DNA of 64,000 nucleotides from Pelagihabitans sp965238025 (GTDB lineage Bacteria > Bacteroidota > Bacteroidia > Flavobacteriales > Flavobacteriaceae): the NCBI GenBank assembly GCA_965238025.1, contig OZ250162.1:2294001-2358000 (forward strand), in the 5' to 3' direction. Shown piece by piece: positions 56,878 through 64,000 of this stretch. The first letter of the stretch is position 1. Each line of letters opens with the position of its first letter. The position numbers and the translations under genes were made by a program. The notes under the pieces are model-generated. The model did not search any database, had not been told where the DNA came from, and saw only the letters and a program-made list of their open reading frames with translations.

Positions 56878-56989
56878 CCTTCTGCCTATAACATTATGCA
56901 ATTTAGGGCTCCTGTTATCTTCGCATCCCATGATTCTTTTAGTTGAAGGTTTAGAATGAAAACATAGTTTAATTTAGAAAAGGCACCCC

Positions 56990-57862
56990 TTGCTAAAATA
57001 CTTGTTAAGAAATACCAATTCTCTTTTTGAGAAGTTAGAGCGCCTTTGGGAAAGTAAGGCGAGCTTATACTTGACAAGCGTTGTATTGGTTGTTTGCTTT
57101 TTAGTAAGTTCTGCTTTAAGTATTCTTGTAATTAATGATTGGATTGATTTAGGAAAGCTAAATGCTGCTTTTCAAAACCCTTTTTTTTCAATTGAAATTG
57201 TTTTTACCCTATTATTAATAACAGAGTTATTCGGACTCATATTCGTGCTTCCGAAATCAGTAGCAAAATCAGTCGGAAAGCAATTTGAATTACTTTCATT
57301 AATATTTTTAAGAGATGGTTTTAAAGAGTTCAGCCATATAGGAAATAATTTTGGTTGGGAAAATCTGAAAGAACCATTTATAAATATGATGGTCTATGGT
57401 ATTGGAGCAATTGCTATATTCTCGATTATTGGCTTGACGAACATTCTTCAAAAAAGAATTCGCTTGACCAATACGGAAGATGACCAAGAACAATTTATTC
57501 AGCTTAAAAAATTACTAGCCTTATTTTTACTCATTGCATTTGCGGTGGTAGGTTATTTTGATTTACAGACTTTGGTCACTTCCGGAAGTTATTTGCATTC
57601 GTTTAAGACCTTTTACACCGTATTGATTTTTAGCGACATTATTGTTGTGCTAATAGCATTAAGATATACACTAAATTACTTTAAGATTTTTAGATATTCT
57701 GCCTTTGTTTTGGCAACGATTTTAATGCGGTTAGCTTTGTCTACAGAAATGCGATATGATGTCGTGATAGGCGTATCGGCTGCAGGATTTATTTTAATTT
57801 TAACCTTTGCATATAATTATTTTTTAAAAGATAATTCAAATAGTGTACTAAAGAAACCATAA
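56990..57862 (+). CDS. Seven-helix membrane protein of unknown function
   Basis: About 290 residues from a TTG codon; no in-frame ATG precedes the first membrane helix, so the start is uncertain. Predicted segments: YLTSVVLVVCFLVSSALSILVI, VFTLLLITELFGLIFVL, MVYGIGAIAIFSIIGLTNIL, LLALFLLIAFAVVGYF, YTVLIFSDIIVVLIALRYTL, AFVLATILMRLAL and VVIGVSAAGFILILTFAYNYF. No haem- or metal-binding pattern. It lies 112 bases after hypA and 1 base before hypB, a place where hyp operons normally have no membrane gene. Perhaps anchors the enzyme or links it to quinone (inference). Confidence 0.7.
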   Translation: MLKYLLRNTNSLFEKLERLWESKASLYLTSVVLVVCFLVSSALSILVINDWIDLGKLNAAFQNPFFSIEIVFTLLLITELFGLIFVLPKSVAKSVGKQFELLSLIFLRDGFKEFSHIGNNFGWENLKEPFINMMVYGIGAIAIFSIIGLTNILQKRIRLTNTEDDQEQFIQLKKLLALFLLIAFAVVGYFDLQTLVTSGSYLHSFKTFYTVLIFSDIIVVLIALRYTLNYFKIFRYSAFVLATILMRLALSTEMRYDVVIGVSAAGFILILTFAYNYFLKDNSNSVLKKP

Positions 57863-57863
57863 T

Positions 57864-58568
57864 ATGAGCGTAGATAAATCAACAAAGGCAGCACGAGGAA
57901 CGGTGCAATGCGAAAACACCAATATCAATTTGCTCAAAGCGAATGATTTTGTAGCAGATATAATTAAAAAGGAAATGGCAAAGACCAGCACCCTTCTTAT
58001 AAATATCACCTCTTCTGCAGGAAGTGGTAAAACCACTTTGATGCAGAAAACTGCTGAAAAGTTAAAAGACAAAATAAAGATTGCTGTAATGGTTGGCGAT
58101 TTAGAAACGGAAAGGGATGCCGACCGTATTCGTGAAACTGGTATTCAAGCATTGCAAATCGTTACAGGTGGAATCTGTCATTTAGAAGCGCAAATGATTC
58201 ATCAAGTTTTAGACCAATTCGATTTACCAAGTATTGACTTACTTTTTATAGAAAACGTAGGAAATTTGGTTTGCCCATCTTCTTTTGATTTAGGTGAGGA
58301 TTATCGGGTAACACTAATGGCTACAACTGAAGGTGACGATAAGCCTAAAAAGTATCCTAAGATGTTTTTGACTAGTGATATGATGCTGGTATCTAAAGCT
58401 GACTTATTACCATATGTGCCTTTTTCAGTTGAAGCAGTAACCAAAGATGCGCGTGAGGTAAACCACGAACTTGAAGTTATTCAACTTTCCGCAATTTCAG
58501 AAGAAGGTATTGATGAATGGTGTGATTGGTTGCTAGCAAAAATCAAACAAAAGAAGGATAATGCCTAG
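57864..58568 (+). CDS. hypB: Hydrogenase nickel incorporation GTPase HypB
   Basis: 234 residues. GTPase motifs: P loop NITSSAGSGKTTLM (usual SSPGSGKTT; Ala replaces Pro), VGDLETERDADRIRETG, TGGICHLEAQMIHQVL, IENVGNLVCPSSFDLG and SKADLL. There is no His-rich N-terminal nickel store. Starts one base after the membrane protein gene and abuts hypF. Confidence 0.95.
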   Translation: MSVDKSTKAARGTVQCENTNINLLKANDFVADIIKKEMAKTSTLLINITSSAGSGKTTLMQKTAEKLKDKIKIAVMVGDLETERDADRIRETGIQALQIVTGGICHLEAQMIHQVLDQFDLPSIDLLFIENVGNLVCPSSFDLGEDYRVTLMATTEGDDKPKKYPKMFLTSDMMLVSKADLLPYVPFSVEAVTKDAREVNHELEVIQLSAISEEGIDEWCDWLLAKIKQKKDNA

Positions 58569-60830
58569 ATGAAGCAAACTTTTCAAATAGTAATATCTGG
58601 ACAAGTACAAGGGGTGGGTTTCCGCCCTTTTGTTTATGGTTTAGCACATCAATTTCAATATTATGGTTCGGTATGTAACAATGAGGCTGGCGTTTTAATC
58701 CACATTAATTCAACAGAGGAAAAAACACGGAAGTTCTTAGCTAGTATAATTAAAGGTGCTCCAGCAGTTTCTAGTATTCAATCTCATTCTATTTCAGAAA
58801 TTCCGTTTCGAGAATTCGATGATTTCAGAATAGTTCCTTCAGAAACAAATCATCAAATCAATATTCCTCTAACACCTGATTTTGCGATTTGTGAATCATG
58901 CAAGATAGAAGTGCGAGATACAAAAAATTGGCGATTTGAGTATGCTTTTACTACTTGCACCAACTGTGGACCACGTTATGCCGTGACCACAAAGTTTCCA
59001 TTCGAGCGAGCGAACACAACAGTTTCTGCTTTCGATATGTGTGCCTCATGTCAAACAGAATATACCAAACCTAATGACCGCCGTTTTCATTCGCAGACTA
59101 ATAGTTGCGCTGACTGTGGAATCAAGTTAACACTTACTGCGCCAGATGGAAACGAAATAGATTCCAATCAATCTGAAATCATCAAAAAAGCTTCAGAATT
59201 TATACTAGACGGAAACATTGTTGCACTTAAAAATACAAATGGTTACCTGCTTTGTTGTGATGCCAATAACAAAGCCTCCATTGAGAATTTAAGATCAAAA
59301 AAACAACGACCGGCAAAACCTTTTGCGCTACTATATCCTTCCTTAGAAAGAATAAAAGAGGACTTTAAGCTAAGTTCTCTTGAAGAAAATGAACTTACTT
59401 CTTTCGTTGCTCCGATTGTGATTTTAAATCCGAAGGACACCATTTTAGATTTAGCACAAGAAAGTATCGCTCCTAAATTAAATCAATTAGGAGTTATGCT
59501 ACCCGCTTCAACTTTACTGGTACTTCTAATGGATGAATTGAAAATACCCATCATTGCTACAAGTGGAAACATTCATGGTTCTCCGATTATTTCACACGAA
59601 ACGGATGCCATTCAAAAGCTGTCAGGTGTAGCAGATTATTTCTTGCATCATGATTTACAAGTTTCCTTTCCACAAGATGATTCTGTAGTTCGTTTTGCTG
59701 ACCAGCAAAAAATTACGCTTCGTCGTTCTCGCGGAATTGCTCCTAATTATTTGGAAGTAACACATTCTCAACATGAGAAAGTACTAGCCATGGGTGCCCA
59801 TTTAAAAAGCACGTTCAGCTTTGTTCCCAATGCGCATACCTATGTGAGCCCGTATTTTGGAAACCTAGATAATTATGATGTTCTAGAACGCTATCAAGAA
59901 AGTATAGTTAAATACGAGCAACTTTTTGAAACCCAACCAGAAGTCATTTTGATTGATTCGCATCCGCAATATCAAAGTAGCATTTTAGGTAAAGAGCTTG
60001 CCGAAAAGAGGAGGGCTATACTAGTTTCCATTCAACATCACAAAGCCCACTTCGCGAGTGTCTTGGGTGAGCATAACTTATTTGAATCTGAAGAAAAAAT
60101 ATTGGGAGTCGTTTGGGATGGAACAGGCTTCGGCGAAGACCAAGCAATTTGGGGCGGTGAATTTTTTAATTATGAAAACCATAAAATGGGGCGCTTAACC
60201 CATTTCGAATATGTCGATTGGATTGCTGCGGATAAAATGGCGAAAGAACCGCGATTATCATTGCTCAGTATGCTTCCAAAATCAGAAAGAGAGATTGCCA
60301 AGAGTAAATTTTCTGAAACCGAATGGAAGGTTTATAACAAGATGTTAGCAAATAACAACTTAAAAACTTCTTCCGTTGGTAGATTGTTTGATGCCGTTGC
60401 GTCCCTTTTAGATATTATTGACACGACTTCTTACGAAGGAGAAGCGGCGATGCTTTTAGAAAATCAGGCTATGAATTATGACGGAGATGATTTTTTCGAT
60501 TTTCGAGGAGACTTAGAAAATGAAAGCATCCATTCAAAAACCCTTATTACTAATATCCAAAAGGCAAAAGAAGAAGGTATTTCTAAAGCTAAAATAGCTA
60601 ATAGTTTTATCCACACACTTGCCTTAGTTATTCTTCAAGTAGCCCAGCAGAATGACTACAAAATAATCGCTTGTAGCGGTGGCGTTTTTCAAAATTCTGT
60701 ATTAGTCAAAAAACTGTTGAAACTGTCGCAAATACAAGGGGTCAAGTTAAAAATTAATCGTATATTGTCTAGTAACGACGAGAATATTTCATTCGGTCAA
60801 TTGTGCTACTATCAGTATATTAAAAATTAA
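58569..60830 (+). CDS. hypF: Carbamoyltransferase HypF
   Basis: 753 residues. N-terminal acylphosphatase domain (GQVQGVGFRPFVYGLA), two zinc-finger pairs (CESC...CTNCGP and CASC...CADCG), YrdC-like domain (IVALKNTNGYLLCCDA...KQRPAKPFALLYP), then the Kae1-like carbamoyltransferase with SIQHHKAHFASVLGEH and VWDGTGFGEDQAIWGGEFF. Makes the thiocyanate ligand precursor from carbamoyl phosphate with HypE. Length is normal for the family. Confidence 0.96.
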   Translation: MKQTFQIVISGQVQGVGFRPFVYGLAHQFQYYGSVCNNEAGVLIHINSTEEKTRKFLASIIKGAPAVSSIQSHSISEIPFREFDDFRIVPSETNHQINIPLTPDFAICESCKIEVRDTKNWRFEYAFTTCTNCGPRYAVTTKFPFERANTTVSAFDMCASCQTEYTKPNDRRFHSQTNSCADCGIKLTLTAPDGNEIDSNQSEIIKKASEFILDGNIVALKNTNGYLLCCDANNKASIENLRSKKQRPAKPFALLYPSLERIKEDFKLSSLEENELTSFVAPIVILNPKDTILDLAQESIAPKLNQLGVMLPASTLLVLLMDELKIPIIATSGNIHGSPIISHETDAIQKLSGVADYFLHHDLQVSFPQDDSVVRFADQQKITLRRSRGIAPNYLEVTHSQHEKVLAMGAHLKSTFSFVPNAHTYVSPYFGNLDNYDVLERYQESIVKYEQLFETQPEVILIDSHPQYQSSILGKELAEKRRAILVSIQHHKAHFASVLGEHNLFESEEKILGVVWDGTGFGEDQAIWGGEFFNYENHKMGRLTHFEYVDWIAADKMAKEPRLSLLSMLPKSEREIAKSKFSETEWKVYNKMLANNNLKTSSVGRLFDAVASLLDIIDTTSYEGEAAMLLENQAMNYDGDDFFDFRGDLENESIHSKTLITNIQKAKEEGISKAKIANSFIHTLALVILQVAQQNDYKIIACSGGVFQNSVLVKKLLKLSQIQGVKLKINRILSSNDENISFGQLCYYQYIKN

Positions 60831-60833
60831 ATT

Positions 60834-61109
60834 ATGTGTTTAGCAATTCCAGGAAAAATCAAGAGTGTTGAAATGCAATATGACGGAAGGGTTCGTATGG
60901 CCAAAGTTTTATTTGGTGGTATTACCAAAGAAGCAAGTTTAGAGATGTTACCAGATGCTGATATTGGTGATTATGTTTTGGTTCACGTAGGTGTTGCAAT
61001 TAGTAAAGTCAACGAAGAAGAGGCACAAAAAACATTTAAATATCTAGCAGAAATTGGTGAATTAGGCGACCTAACCGATGTTGATGAATATCTTCCAAAA
61101 ACAAATTAA
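60834..61109 (+). CDS. hypC: Hydrogenase assembly chaperone HypC
   Basis: 91 residues with the invariant MCLAIPGKI start, whose Cys2 binds the Fe(CN)2CO moiety, and a C-terminal helix with FKYLAEIGEL. Transfers the Fe centre from HypD to HupL. Four bases after hypF, 10 before hypD. Confidence 0.95.
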   Translation: MCLAIPGKIKSVEMQYDGRVRMAKVLFGGITKEASLEMLPDADIGDYVLVHVGVAISKVNEEEAQKTFKYLAEIGELGDLTDVDEYLPKTN

Positions 61110-61119
61110 ATAAGGCATT

Positions 61120-62214
61120 ATGAAATACATGTCAGAATACCGCGACCCTGAGTTGGCAAAAAAATATTTAGAGGAAATCAAAAACACAGTTTCTAGACCT
61201 TGGTCTATTATGGAAGTATGTGGTGGTCAAACACATAGTTTGGTGAAGAACGGCATTATTGATATGCTGCCAGACACGGTTACGATGATTCATGGGCCGG
61301 GTTGTCCTGTTTGTGTAACGCCTTTAAACTTAATAGATAAAGCTATTTATTTGGCTGAAGAAAAAGGGGTTATCCTTTGTTCTTTCGGTGATATGTTACG
61401 TGTACCCGGTTCACAGAAAAACCTATTAGAAGTAAAAGCCGGAGGTGCGGATGTGCGTATCTTATATTCTCCGTTAGAAGCTGTAAAAATTGCTGAAGAT
61501 AACCCCGATAAAGAAGTTGTTTTCTTTGCTGTAGGCTTTGAAACTACAGCTCCTGCGAACGCGCTTTCAGTTGTTCATGCACATCGCAGAGGGGTAAAAA
61601 ACTATTCTATTTTAGCATCACATGTATTGGTTCCGCCTGCGATAAAAGCTGTTATTGATGATGAAGAAAGCAAGATAGATGGGTTCTTAGCGGCTGGTCA
61701 TGTTTGTACGATTATGGGCAATTCAGAATATCACCCTTTATCTGCGAAATATAAAGTACCAATTGTAGTAACTGGTTTCGAGCCCTTAGATGTTTTACAA
61801 GGTATTTTGATGGTTATTCGTCAGTTAGAACAAAGTAAATCGGAAGTTGAAAATCAATACGCTCGTATTGTACGCGAAGATGGAAATCCTGAAGCTCAGA
61901 AAGTCATTAATGAGGTTTTTGAAATAAGAAATCAAATGTGGCGCGGCATAGGTGAAATTCCTGAAAGTGGTTATGCTGTGCGCGAAAAGTATGCGGAGTT
62001 TGATGCTACTAAAAAATATGATGTTACCATTGAAGAAGCACCTGAAAATCCTGATTGTATTTCAGGTCAAATCATGAAAGGAATTAAGAAGCCTTTTGAG
62101 TGCTCTCAATTTGGAAAAAAATGCAAACCTACAAATCCATTAGGAGCTCCTATGGTCAGTAGTGAAGGAGCTTGTGCAGCTTACTATCACTTTTCAGGAC
62201 TAGTAGAAGCTTAA
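61120..62214 (+). CDS. hypD: Hydrogenase assembly protein HypD
   Basis: 364 residues. CGGQTHSLVKNGI, HGPGCPVCVTP, the GFETTAPANA segment, and GHVCTIMGNSEYHPLSAKY are family signatures. C-terminal [4Fe-4S] ligand cluster in CSQFGKKCKPTNPLGAPMVSSEGACAAYY. Assembles the Fe(CN)2CO unit with HypC. Normal length. Confidence 0.96.
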   Translation: MKYMSEYRDPELAKKYLEEIKNTVSRPWSIMEVCGGQTHSLVKNGIIDMLPDTVTMIHGPGCPVCVTPLNLIDKAIYLAEEKGVILCSFGDMLRVPGSQKNLLEVKAGGADVRILYSPLEAVKIAEDNPDKEVVFFAVGFETTAPANALSVVHAHRRGVKNYSILASHVLVPPAIKAVIDDEESKIDGFLAAGHVCTIMGNSEYHPLSAKYKVPIVVTGFEPLDVLQGILMVIRQLEQSKSEVENQYARIVREDGNPEAQKVINEVFEIRNQMWRGIGEIPESGYAVREKYAEFDATKKYDVTIEEAPENPDCISGQIMKGIKKPFECSQFGKKCKPTNPLGAPMVSSEGACAAYYHFSGLVEA

Positions 62215-62226
62215 TCAAAATTTTAA

Positions 62227-63288
62227 ATGTCGGAAAACAATAAAATACGCATGCAGCTGCAATGCCCTATGCCTAAACTTGACTTTGATGTAATTACTTT
62301 GGGCCATGGAAGTGGGGGAGTGCTTACCAATAAACTATTAGATAGCGGTGTTTTTGACTTGCTCAGCAATGATATTCTTGACGAGCGTCATGATGGTGCT
62401 TTTTTAGAATTGAATGGCAAAACTGCTTTCTCTACGGATAGCTTTTTAGTCTCTCCCATTTTTTTCCCAGGAGGAAATATTGGAGAACTTGCCATCAATG
62501 GAACTGTCAATGATTTGGCAATGTGCGGTGCTACTCCTAAGTATCTATCATTAAGTTTTATTATTGAAGAAGGATTTCCAGTCAAAGAGTTTTGGGATAT
62601 TCTAGTTGCAATTAAATTCGCTTGCGAAAAAGCGGGAGTAAAAGTCGTTACAGGAGATACCAAAGTGGTTGAAAAAGGAAAAGGCGATAAAATATTTGTA
62701 AATACTTCTGGAGTCGGCCCAATTCATGAAAAAGCAAACATCGGCGCAAAGAATATATCCGTAGGTGATAAAATTATTATTAGCGGAAATGTTGCTTCTC
62801 ATGGCATGACTATCATGTCCGTTCGCGAGGGATTGGAATTCGATTCTGAAATTCAAAGTGACACCACTAATTTGAATCATACCATCATAAATTTGATTGA
62901 GAAATTCGGCTCACATATTCATCTATTGACAGACCCGACACGTGGTGGTGTTGCAACTGTGCTTAAAGAAATTGCACAATCTTCGGAAATTGGAATAGAC
63001 TTAAAACAAAGAGATTTTCCAATCGATGAGCAAGTTGCAAGTGCCTGCGAGTTATTAGGCTTGGACCCCTTGTTTGTTGCAAATGAAGGGGTCTTTATTG
63101 CTTTTGTTTCAGAATCAGAAGCGGATGCTTTATTGGCAACTTTACATCAAGATGAAAATGGAAAAAACGCTCGTATTATTGGAAGTGTTGTCCAGGAGCA
63201 TCCAAAACAAGTAATTATGGAAAGTGCTATTGGCGGCAAACGAGTGATAAGTATGTTACCGGGAGAACAGTTGCCTAGAATTTGTTAG
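62227..63288 (+). CDS. hypE: Hydrogenase expression/formation protein HypE
   Basis: 353 residues. AIR-synthetase fold: ITLGHGSGGVLTNKLLDSGVF, DGAFLELNGKTAFSTDSFLVSPIFFPGGNIGELAINGTVNDLAMCGA, VTGDTKVVEKGKGD, LTDPTRGGVATVLKEIA. Ends in PRIC, the C-terminal Cys that carries the thiocarboxamide dehydrated to cyanide. Partner of HypF. Confidence 0.96.
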   Translation: MSENNKIRMQLQCPMPKLDFDVITLGHGSGGVLTNKLLDSGVFDLLSNDILDERHDGAFLELNGKTAFSTDSFLVSPIFFPGGNIGELAINGTVNDLAMCGATPKYLSLSFIIEEGFPVKEFWDILVAIKFACEKAGVKVVTGDTKVVEKGKGDKIFVNTSGVGPIHEKANIGAKNISVGDKIIISGNVASHGMTIMSVREGLEFDSEIQSDTTNLNHTIINLIEKFGSHIHLLTDPTRGGVATVLKEIAQSSEIGIDLKQRDFPIDEQVASACELLGLDPLFVANEGVFIAFVSESEADALLATLHQDENGKNARIIGSVVQEHPKQVIMESAIGGKRVISMLPGEQLPRIC

Positions 63289-63323
63289 TCATATAGAATT
63301 AAGAACTCAAAAATTATTTTCAA

Positions 63324-64000
63324 TTGGCAAATAAAGAAATTCCAAACGAAGTTAAAGTAGAACCTATTTTTAGTACCTCCTATCTTATTGACGGAGAAAT
63401 CAAAGATTGGACGGGGCCTGTTGCCAACGTTTTCTCAAGTATTCAAAGTAAGAATACAAATGGTGAAATGGGGCCAACCCTTATGGGTTCGGTTCCCGAT
63501 ATGGGCGAAGCCATTGCCTTAGAAGCTTTAGATGCTGCAGAAAAAGCATTTAATCGCGGACAGGGAACATGGCCAACTTTACCTGTAAAAGAACGAATCA
63601 AATGTCTTGAAACATTTGTAGAAAAAATGAAACCACAACGAGAATTGGTTTCCAAACTATTGATGTGGGAAATAGGCAAAACTCAACCAGATGCTTATAA
63701 AGAATTTGATAGAACGGTAACCTATATTACTGATACTGTTGAAGCCTATAAAAAATTAGACAGAAAAAGTGCTCGTTTTCAAAAGGAATCAGGCATTCAT
63801 GCTCATATAAGAAGAAGTCCGATAGGTGTGGTTTTATGTTTAGGACCCTATAATTACCCTTTAAATGAAACTTTTTGTTTATTAATTCCAGCTATTTTAA
63901 TGGGGAATACCACAATATTTAAACCTGCAAAACTAGGTGTGCTATTAATAACACCTTTGTTAGATGCATTCAAAGAAAGCTTTCCTCCTGGGGTGGTTAA
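63324..64000 (+). CDS. gapN: NADP-dependent glyceraldehyde-3-phosphate dehydrogenase, 3' partial
   Basis: The gene runs off the right edge; 225 residues visible. The first in-frame start after the stop at 63300 is TTG at 63324, because no ATG precedes conserved sequence. Matches the aldehyde dehydrogenase superfamily GapN group: YLIDGEIKDWTGP, DMGEAIALEALDAAEKAF, EIGKTQPDAYKEFDRTV, and IRRSPIGVVLCLGPYNYPLNETFCLLIPAILMGNTTIFKPA. Non-phosphorylating oxidation that supplies NADPH. Lies 35 bases after hypE, with no terminator seen, so it may be read with the hydrogenase operon. Confidence 0.85.
   Translation, partial: MANKEIPNEVKVEPIFSTSYLIDGEIKDWTGPVANVFSSIQSKNTNGEMGPTLMGSVPDMGEAIALEALDAAEKAFNRGQGTWPTLPVKERIKCLETFVEKMKPQRELVSKLLMWEIGKTQPDAYKEFDRTVTYITDTVEAYKKLDRKSARFQKESGIHAHIRRSPIGVVLCLGPYNYPLNETFCLLIPAILMGNTTIFKPAKLGVLLITPLLDAFKESFPPGVV

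Overview
The window looks like a chromosome segment of a marine member of the Bacteroidota, most likely family Flavobacteriaceae. Supporting signs are TAnnTTTG promoter -7 elements, start codons without Shine-Dalgarno sequences, a FecI/FecR/TonB-receptor trio, a laminarinase-type GH16 enzyme, and DUF2200, DUF6438 and YHS-domain proteins. I cannot name the genus from sequence alone. The left edge cuts a GH16 gene and the right edge cuts a gapN gene. I saw no rRNA, intact tRNA, CRISPR array, transposase or integrase gene.

Layout. 0-12.3 kb: the end of a GH16 glucanase, two regulators (Crp/Fnr and AraC), small secreted or membrane proteins of unknown role, a sulfite-oxidase-like molybdoprotein, a steroid-5-alpha-reductase-like/3-beta-HSD-like pair and an FkbM methyltransferase. 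12.5-25.8 kb (+): an acyl-CoA catabolic cluster with two acyl-CoA dehydrogenases, an APH-type kinase, a DUF1330 protein, three SDRs, an enoyl-CoA isomerase, two medium-chain reductases, a MaoC hydratase and an acyl-CoA ligase. Its intergenic gaps are filled with heptamer arrays and two families of small palindromes. 25.8-39.6 kb (-): a tight lipid-assembly operon (TetR, ABC1 kinase, wax ester synthase/DGAT fused to an SCP2-like domain, two alpha/beta hydrolases, a GPAT-HAD-LPAAT fusion, GpsA). Upstream of it lies a group of phasin-like and histone-H1-like proteins with a BTAD regulator. Together they suggest a neutral-lipid storage system. 39.7-47.1 kb: TonB receptor, FecR and ECF sigma, facing two lipoprotein genes that share the sigma gene's promoter motif. 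47.2-48.0 kb: a cluster of orphan tRNA 3' ends and terminators that reads as integration scars.

48.1-64 kb: a Crp/Fnr regulator with a membrane protein, then a sigma-54 activator with an NAD-binding-like sensor domain, divergent from a [NiFe] hydrogenase of the group 2a (Hup/Huc) type. After hupSL come a maturation protease, two small conserved proteins, a TPR-like protein, HypA, a multi-spanning membrane protein, HypB, HypF, HypC, HypD and HypE, and the start of gapN. The set is complete for making an active cytoplasmic uptake hydrogenase.

The best candidates for undescribed biology are: (1) the lipid-body-like locus at 25.8-39.6 kb, (2) the sigma-54/Rossmann regulator with paired operators in front of the hydrogenase, (3) the three-promoter ECF regulon with a Cys-paired repeat lipoprotein, (4) a kinase-ACAD module that resembles 4-hydroxyacyl-CoA degradation, and (5) the modular palindromes that punctuate the catabolic cluster. 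All functions are read from motifs and context; no database search was possible.
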